Assembly: GCA_913776825.1 (NCBI GenBank)
Contig: CAJYPV010000027.1
Location: forward strand, 310,001-374,000
Source: Burkholderiaceae bacterium
GTDB lineage: Bacteria; Pseudomonadota; Gammaproteobacteria; Burkholderiales; Burkholderiaceae_C
Length of the DNA stretch: 64,000 nt
Direction of reading: 5' to 3'
Shown: one piece after another, positions 49,801 to 58,800 of the stretch
Numbering within the stretch: the stretch's first letter is position 1
Layout of the letters: every line of letters begins with the position of its first letter
The notes under the pieces: model-generated
What the model saw: the letters and a program-made list of their open reading frames with translations, nothing else
Told to the model about the DNA's origin: nothing
Database searches by the model: none
Translations under genes and position numbers: made by a program

Positions 49801-52800
49801 GGGCTCGGTGCAACTGGGCGCGGGCCTGGCGCTGAGCTCGGGCGGCACGCGGGGCACGGCGTCGCTGGTGCTGGATGGCGACATTCGCGGTCACGGCGTG
49901 AAGGGCGGCGGCACGCTGGCCATCGAATCCGCCAGCGGCGTGGTCATCGGCGGCCAGTCGCAGTCGGTGGATGGACTGCTGAAGGCGGGCGCCTCGTCCT
50001 GGGTCGATCTGGTCCTGCTCAAGCCGCTGGAACTGCCGGTCGCGGCGGGCGGTGTGCTGCCCGCGGATTACCAGTACGTCGTCAGCCATGTGAACCCGGG
50101 CGAGCTGATCGGCTCGACCGGCGTCAGCACCACGGTCCGGCTGGTCACGCAGGCGGACTGGCTGCCGCCGGCCGAGAGCTATTCCATCCGCATCGATGGC
50201 TGGTATGCGGACCGCACTCCGGACGGCTTCATGGTCAGTCGCGGCCTGTCCCAGCCCCAGGTCTTCATGCCCTTCATTCCCAAGGGCGCAGTGGTGACTT
50301 TCCTCAATGACGCCAAGAGCGTCGCCGCCTATGCCAAGTTCGTGGTGCCCGGGGATGTCTTCCCGCAAGGCCTGCCGATTCCGGATCGGGTGGTGCGCTT
50401 CCATGCCGGCGATCGCGCGCCGTTCGACCTGACCCTCCGCCTGGAGGCCGGCGCCCGGCTGCCTGCCGGTGCGGTGCTGCCGGTCGATGTGGCGGTGGCG
50501 CCGACCACCTCGCTGAGCCCGACCCTGTTCCAGAGCGGCTTCGCGAACTACGACGTTCGCGGCCATCTAGGCGTCGCGCTGCCCGACGGCGTGGCGCTGG
50601 ACGTGACCCAGCCGGTGCTGCGCGGCGTCGCGCCGCTGCCGTTGACTGGCGCGGAGCTGGCCGCGGCTTTCCAACCCTTCCTGCCACCGCTGAATCTGGA
50701 GGACGCCACCCATGGCGTGCTGACCCCGCGCGGCGGCGCGAGCGTGGCGCTGTCCGCCGGCTTGCCGACCGCGCAGGCCAAGGTCGGCGATGCGGGCGAT
50801 CTGGTCGTGGGGCAGGGCAGCCGCATCCGGGTGGATACGGGCCAGCGGGTGGCCCTGTCCAGTCGGGGCTCGCTGAAGGTGGACGGTCTGCTGCAGGCCC
50901 AGGGCGGTGAGATCTCGCTGCTCGGCCCGCAATCGGTGCTGGATCAACGCGACCTGGCCCACGGCGGCCTGATGGCCGACGGCTGGGCCGGCGACCGCGC
51001 CATCGAGCTCGGCGCCCATGCGGTGCTGGATGCCTCGGCGGCCACCTCGGTGGCGGTGGATGCGCTGGGTCGTCGCTACGGCGGCGTGACCGACGGGGGG
51101 CGCATCGTCGTGGGCGGCGAACTGAAGGCCTCGGGCGCACGCGCCTTGACCTCGGATGCCTTCGTGGTGGTGCAGCCCGGCGCGGTCATCGATGCGTCGG
51201 GCGGCGCGGTCACGCTGGACCTGCCCGGCCAGGGCGCGCAGACCGTCGTGAGCCAGGGCGGCGACATCCAGCTGTCGTCGGCCAGCGGGCTGCTGATCCA
51301 GGGCACGCTGCGGGCGCAGGCCGGCGGCGCGGGCGCGAGCGGTGGACGGCTCACCGTCGCGCTGGAAGCGCCGCATCTGGCGACCGCCAACACCGATCCT
51401 GAACTGTTGGCGATGCGATCGTTGACGCTCCGCCAGCAGGCCGCGCATAGCGCGGGCGCGGGAACATCGATGTCGTCGAACACGTCGAACACGTCGAGCA
51501 CGTCGAGCGCTCCGGCTTACGGCCAGGCCGAGCTCGGCGTGGACCAGGTGCGCCAGGGCGGGTTCTCATCGCTGTCGCTCTACAGCAATGGTCTGCTCAG
51601 TCTGGCAGGGAATGTCGATCTGTCGCTGGACCGCGAGCTGCGCGTCCATGCCGGCGCGATCGCGGCGGAGAAGGGCACCGATCCCACCGCCGAGATGCGC
51701 CTCGCCGCACCGCATGTGGTGCTGGGCGGCATCATCGACAACATCAGCTATTCCGATGCGTACCAGCGCCCGTCCTATCAGGGCGGCATCAGCGCGCTGC
51801 CGACGGTGGGGCGGCTCACCGTGCGCGGAGAGCTGATCGATGTGCAGGGCGTGGTGACCACGGGCCTGGACCGGACCGTGGGCTTCAACCGGGAGCAGCG
51901 CGCGGGTCTGCGGCAGCTGAATCTGGTGAGCGACGGCGACCTGCGCTTTGTCGATGGCGACAGCCTGCCCTCGGGCTACAACATCAATGAGTTGAGCTCC
52001 ACCGGCGACATCCTGCTGCGGGCGGCGCAGGTCTATCCGGGCACCGGCGTTTCCGCGCGTGTGCTCGCCGGTCGGCTCACCGACGCATCGGTGAATCCGG
52101 ACAGCCGTCTGGTCGTGGAGCGCGCCGATGCGCCGCTCAGCGCCATCGGCCCATCCGCTGCGGCGCCGCTGCCCGATCTGCCGTATTCGGTGTTCGGCAG
52201 CCTGCAGCTGAGCGCGGCGCATGTCGACCAGAACGGCATCGTGCGGGCGCCCTTGGGCAATCTGACGCTCGGCTCGCCTGGCGGCACGGTCGGGGCGACG
52301 CAGACGGTGCAGCTCGGCGCGGGCAGCCTGACCTCCGTCAGCGCGGCCGGGCTCGTGATGCCCTATGGCGGTACCGCCGACGGCGTGAACTACACCCAGG
52401 ACGGCCGCCCGGTGGCGCTGCGCGGTGTCGGCACCACCGGCAACATCACCCTGGCCGGCGCCCGCATCGCGGTCGACAGCGGCGCGGTGCTGGACCTGTC
52501 CGGCGGTGGCGATCTGCGGGGCGCGGGCTTCGTTTCCGGCCGCGGGGGCTCCATCGATGCGCGGATGCATCCGTTGATGCAGATGAGCAGCGACGGCTTC
52601 GTGCTGCCCGATCTGGCCAGCCATGCGGTCTATGCCATCGTGCCGGGTTACCACGCCGCCTATGCGCCGGCCGATGGCGGAGGCGCCGTCGCGCCGGCGG
52701 TGGGTCGTCAGGTCACCCTGAGCGCCCAGGACGTGCCGGGCCTGCCGGCCGGCACCTACACCTTGCTGCCCTCGCAGTACGCGCTGTTGCCGGGCGCGTT

Positions 52801-55800
52801 CCGGGTCGAGATCAGCCATGATGCCTCCGGCCGAAGCACCGACGCGGCCATCGCGATGCGCAATGGGTCCTACCAGGTCTCCGGCACGCTGAGCACCGCG
52901 AACACCGGGCAGCGCGACAGCCTGAGCAGCCAGGTCATCGTCACGCCGGGCGCGTTGCTGCGGCGCTATTCGGAATACAACGAGACCAGCTACGCCGATT
53001 TCGTGCTGAAGCAGGCCAGCCTGTCGGGCACCGTGCGGGCGATGTTGCCGGCGGATGCGAAGACGCTGACCCTGTCGCTGCCGTCGTCCGCCGACAGCGC
53101 CCTGCGCTTCGAGGGTCGCGCCGATTTCACGCCGGCCAAGGGCGGTCACGGCGGGACGGCCGCGCTCACCGCGACCAGCGTCTTCAGTTGGGACAGCGCG
53201 ATCGAGCTGCGGGCCGAGGGTCAGCGTCCCACGGCGGGCTTCAGCGGGCTGTCGGTCCTCGCCAGCGACCTCAATGCGCTGGGCGCGGCACGGCTGACGG
53301 TGGGCGGCAGCCTGGTATCGACCCATGGGGTGCAGGTCAACGGCTCCGACCAGAGCAACTTCATCGATGTGGCCGGCACGGTCGGCCAGATCAGCCTGCG
53401 GCCGGGCGCGGTGCTGCAGGCGCCGGAAGTGCTGCTGGTCACCAACAGCACGGCCGGCGGCATCGACATCGACGCCGGCGCCGGGATCCGCACGCTCGGT
53501 GCGGGCAAGGCCGCTTTCGATGCGACCGAGGGGTATGTCTATCGACTCGGCGCGGTCAGCCTGGTGGGCGCATCGAATGGCGCGATGACGGTGCTGGCGC
53601 CGACGGTGAGCAGCACCGCCGCGGAAGGCGGCGGCACGATCCGCATCGGCGGCTGCACCGCCGACTGTGCGCAGCCGGCCCAGCTCTATGCCGAAGGCAC
53701 GCTGGTCGCCGCGACCCGCGGCAGCGTCGACATGAAGGAGAGCGTGCGCTTCGGGGCCAAGGACCTGGTGCTGGCGGTGGGCGCAGTCAATGCGGGCAGC
53801 GCGACCGCCCTGGCCGATGCGCAGACGCGCGGCGTGCTGACGCCCGGCCTCAGCCTCAATCAATCGGTGCTGGACCGGCTGATGAAGGGCGATACGGCCA
53901 CCGGTGCGCCCGCGCTCGAGCGCCTGGTGCTGACGGCGGGCGAGTCGATCAATTTCTTCGGCACTGTCTCGCTGGACACCACCCAGGCCGCGAGCGGGCA
54001 GGGCGGGCTGAATCTGGTGCTGTCCACCCCGGCGCTGTACGGATGGGGCGAGGCCGACGATGTCGCCCGCATCACCACCGGCAAGCTCACCTGGGCGGGT
54101 CTGGCCGGCGCGGCACCGACGCCGGTGCTGGGCGGGCGAGGCAGCGGCGCAGGCCAGTTGCAGGTGCAGGCCCGCACCATCGAATTCGGCATGGACCGCA
54201 GCGCCCAGCCGTCCGGGGTGGAGGACTTCGGCCGCACCATCCTCGGATTCGGCGAGGTGCGCCTCAGCGCGAGCGAACGCATCACCGCCAATCACAAGGG
54301 CTCCTTGACGGTCGCCGAATCGATGGTGATGGGCGAGCATGGCGCCCAATTGGCGGGCGGGCATCTGGTGCTCAGCACGCCGCTGTTGACCGGCGCCAGC
54401 GGCTCGGTGCACCGCATCCGCTCGGCCGGCTCGCTGGACGTGGTGGCCCCGAGCGGCGCGGGCGGAGTGACCCCGCCGGCGACCCCCGCGCCAAGCGTGG
54501 AGACCGGCGCCGAACTCCGCCTCAGCGGCCAGACGGTGCAACTGGACACGGCGGTGGTGCTGCCCAGCGGCAAGCTGGTGGTGAGCGCCGACGAGGACCT
54601 GCGGCTGGGTGACCGGGCGCAGCTCGATCTCGCCGGCCGGTCGATCGCGCTGCTGGACCAGACGCGATATTCATGGGGCGGCGATGTCAGTCTGCAAAGC
54701 CTGCACGGCAACATCAGCCAGGCGGCGGGATCCCGCATCGATGTCTCCGCACGTCAGAACCATGCTGGCCTGCTGAGCGTGATCGCGCTGGATGACGAGG
54801 CCGGGCGCGTCAGCCTGCAAGGCCAACTGCTGGGCAGCAGCAGTGGCAGCGAAGACGTCGGCGGATCGCGCGTGCCGTACCGGGCCGGCGGCCTGGAGCT
54901 GCGGGCGCGCCAGTTCGGCGACGGGCCGGATCTCAGCGCCGATTTCGCCGCCTTCAACCAGCGCCTCAACGAGGGCGGCGTGACCGGGTCGCGCAGCTTC
55001 CAGATCCGCCAAGGCGACCTGACCATCGGCAACGAGCTGCGCGCCCATGCGGTCAGCGTGTCGCTGGACGGGGGCCGCCTGACGATGGCCGGCACCATCG
55101 ATGCCAGCGGCGAGCAGGTCGGCAGCATTCACCTCGCCGCCGCCAACGGCCTCACCGTCGCCGGCACGGCGCTGTTGGATGCCCACGGCACGGCGTTGCG
55201 AGTGGACAGCAGCGGTCAGATCATCGACAGCCCCAACCGCGCGATGGTGGTGCTGGATTCGGGCCGCGGCACCCTGACGCTGTCCGAAGGCGCGCGGGTC
55301 GACCTGCGGCATGGCACCGCCAGCACGGCCGGGGATGGTCGCGATCGCGGCACGCTGGAGCTGATCGCACCGCGCGTGGGCAGCACCGGCCAGAGCACCG
55401 ATGCGGACGCGGCGACGCGCGGCGACATCGCCATCGACGCACGCGGCCCGATCGGCATCCAGGGCGCGCAGTCCATCGCCGTCTACGGCAAGCAGGTCGA
55501 TCGGGACGCGCCGTGGGGCACCGACCCGGCGGCCAGCGGGCGGCCCTATCAGGTCATCGATCAGGCGTATCTGGATGCGCGTCATGCGGAGGCCAGCCGA
55601 TTCATCGACCAGGCGCTGACCAACGCCACCCTGCTGGACGGCCAGCTCGCCGGCCTGAACACGGCGGCCTATCGCGATCGCTTCCATTTGCGTCCGGCGC
55701 TGGAAATCGCCAGCGCGACCGCGGACGGCGACCTGGTCGTTCGCGGCGACCTGGATCTGTCCGGCCATCGCTATGCCTCGCTGAATCCCCATGCGGCCCG

Positions 55801-58800
55801 CACGGCGGTCTATGGCTCGGGCGAAGTCGGTCTGCTCACGCTGCGGGCGGGCGGTGACCTGTCGATCTACGGCAGCATCAACGATGGTTTCGCGCCTCCG
55901 CCCACCACGCCGGATGATCCCGGCTGGATCCTGACCCAGGGCGTGCAGCGCTTCGGTGGCGACGTGGTGGTCCCTCAAACCGGCGTGACGCTGGCCGAGG
56001 GCACGATTTATCCGGCGGGCAAGACCCTCAACTACGCCATCACCGCGAAGGACGTGACGCTGCCGGCCCAGACCGTCCTGCCGACGGCCGTGCGACTGGA
56101 CCGCGCGCTCCTGCTGCCGGCCGGCACGGTGCTGGCGGCGGATGTGAAGGCGGCCGACGGCGCGGTGCTGTGGGCGGCGGGCACGATCGTCGGCGCGGCG
56201 GGCGCCAGCATCCCGGCTGGCGCGCAGCTGATGCCCGGCAGTCGCCTGCCGGTGGCCGTGACGCTGGCGACGCTGGTGTGGCCCAAGGATGTGGCCCTGC
56301 CGGTGGCGATGGTGCAGGCCGGCTCGCTGGCGCTGCCGGTGGGCGCGCTGATCGCCGCCGGCACCCAGGTCAAGTTGCCGGACGATGCGCCCTATCTGCA
56401 ACTGCGGCCGGCTGATGCCGACGGCCGCCAGGGCCGACAGTGGGCGATCGCGCAGATGCTGCCGGAGGGCTCGCTGTCATGGAGCCTGCGCCTGGTGGCG
56501 GGCGCCGACCTGGGCGCGGCGGACAGCCGCCTGCGCAACACCCAGGGCACCGGCCATCTGACGCTGGCGGACACCCACTACGGGGTCGAGATCAAGGCCG
56601 GTGGCGTCGTGGCCGGCTTGAACTGGGGCGGCATCAACGCGATCCTGGCGGCGGTCGGCGAGCTGCCGCCGGGCATCAGCGATCCCCATGAGCTGCTGGG
56701 CAAGACCGAGGCGGACATCGTCGCGCTCTACGGGGCGTTCTCCTGGAGCGACTTCGGCCTGCCGCTGGACTTCTGGAGTCCGGGCCAGGGCAACATCCTG
56801 AAAGGCCTTACCCTGCAGGGCGCCGATGCGGTGCTGGCGGTCGCGGGCGGCCTGCCGCCCGGCTTCAACGATGTGCGCGAGATGGTCGGCAAGACCGAAT
56901 CGGAGCTGGTCGCGCTGTATGGGGCCTTCAGCTGGGATGACTTCGGCATGCCGGCCGACTTCTGGACCGCCGCGGCCGGCAATGGCAGCACGCTGAACCT
57001 GCCGGCCACCGCGTCGGTGAAGTCGCCCGGCATCAGCGTGGTGCGCACCGGGACCGGTGACCTGTCCTTGATCGCGGGCGGCCAGATGGCGCTGCGCTCG
57101 GCCTACGGGGTCTATACCGCCGGCACGCCCAGCAGCCTGGGCAGCGCCGCGCTGGACGCGCCTTACCAGCAGCCGCGCGGTCGCATCGCCGGCGGCTCGG
57201 TGCTGGGCACGGTGGCACTGGGCCAGTCGGCCGCGTATGAAGCGCTGGTCAGCGGCAGCGACAGCCTCTACCGCGCCTGGTATCCGCATGGCGGGGGCAA
57301 TCTCTCGGTCGATGTGGGCGGCCATCTCACCGGCGACAGCTGGAGCTCCAGCGGCGAGACCGCCTGGGCCAGCAGCAGCGTCGGCAACTGGCTGTGGCGC
57401 CAGGGCACCGGCGGCACGCCTGGCGTGGAGCCGGTGCCGACGGCCTGGTGGATCAACTTCGGCACCTATGCCTCGCGTGAGAGCAATGGCGTCAGCTACT
57501 GGCCCGCCGTGGTGGGCTTCACCGGCCTGGGCACGCTGGGCGGCGGCAATGCCACGATCCGTGTCGGCGGCGATGCCGGCGTGATCACCCAGAAGACCAC
57601 CGCGCCCGCCACGCTCAACAACAGCAACAGCACCGCCGCGCGCAGCGAGGGCCTGGTGCTGGCGGTGGGCAGCAGCGGCCGCGTGCTGGCGGATGGCCAG
57701 GTGCTGCAGACCGGCGGCGGCGATCTGGAGGTGACGATCGGCGGCGGCTGGAATAGTCATCTCGACGGACGATTGAGCGGGGGCGTGGCCGGCGTGGCCC
57801 AGACCCACGAGCTGTACGGCGCGATGGTCAACCTGCGCGGCGCGATCAATCTGGCCGCCGGACAGGTCGGCACGATCGAGCGCTTCTACGGCGGCGTGCA
57901 GGATGCGCGTGAGCTGCGGGCGGCCGATCCCTTCGTGTCGACCGCGTCGCGAGCCACCGGCGGCTTGATGCTGATGCCGGGTGATTCGGTGGCCGCCGTC
58001 CGCAGCCGCGGCGATCTCGTGTTGGGGGGCGCCGGCGATCCGGGCCTGGTGCTCACGCCGAATGGCACCGCTTTCCGCGCAAGCTCGGGCTCTGGCGAGA
58101 TGGGTACCAGCTGGTTCACCTTGTGGTCGGACCGCACCGCACTGTCCTTGAACTCGGTCGGCGGTCAACTGGCCCTGGATACCCGGGCCAGTGAATCCAG
58201 CGCCCAGACGGCCAACGGCAACTGGGACTTCACCAGTCGCGGCGGCTGGTTCCTGCTGCCCGGCAAGGTCAGCGCGTGGGCACCCGCAGGCAGCATCTAC
58301 TACGGGACGTCCGCCTCCTTCGGCAATACCGAGGGCGCTGCCACGCAGTGGAACACCGCCGGTCTGCTGCTGGCGCCGTTGGGCGAGCGGCGCATCGAGC
58401 TGCTGGCCGGTCAGTCGCTGTATGGCGGCGGTCAGCCGATCAGCAGTTCCGGGGCCGACCCCGCCATCATGGCCACCGTGCAGCATCCCGCCTTCGCCGG
58501 CTATGACAAGGACGCCAGCACCCAGGCCGCGCTGGCCGCCAACGGCCAGGCGGACGGCGCGCTGGTGGGCTACGGCTTGCAGCCGCTGCTGGTGTTCGGC
58601 GTCAACACCGTCGGGGAGCGCGCCGTGGCAACGACCGCGTCCGAGCCGTCGCGCTTCTATGCCGCTCAGGGCGACATCGTCGGACTGCAGACCGGCACGG
58701 TGGTCGACTACAGCGCCGGCGTGCGCGGCGGCCAGCGCGACCGCGTCGCGGTCGGACCGGTCGCCATCAAGGCCGGCCGGGACATCGTCTACACCGGCAC

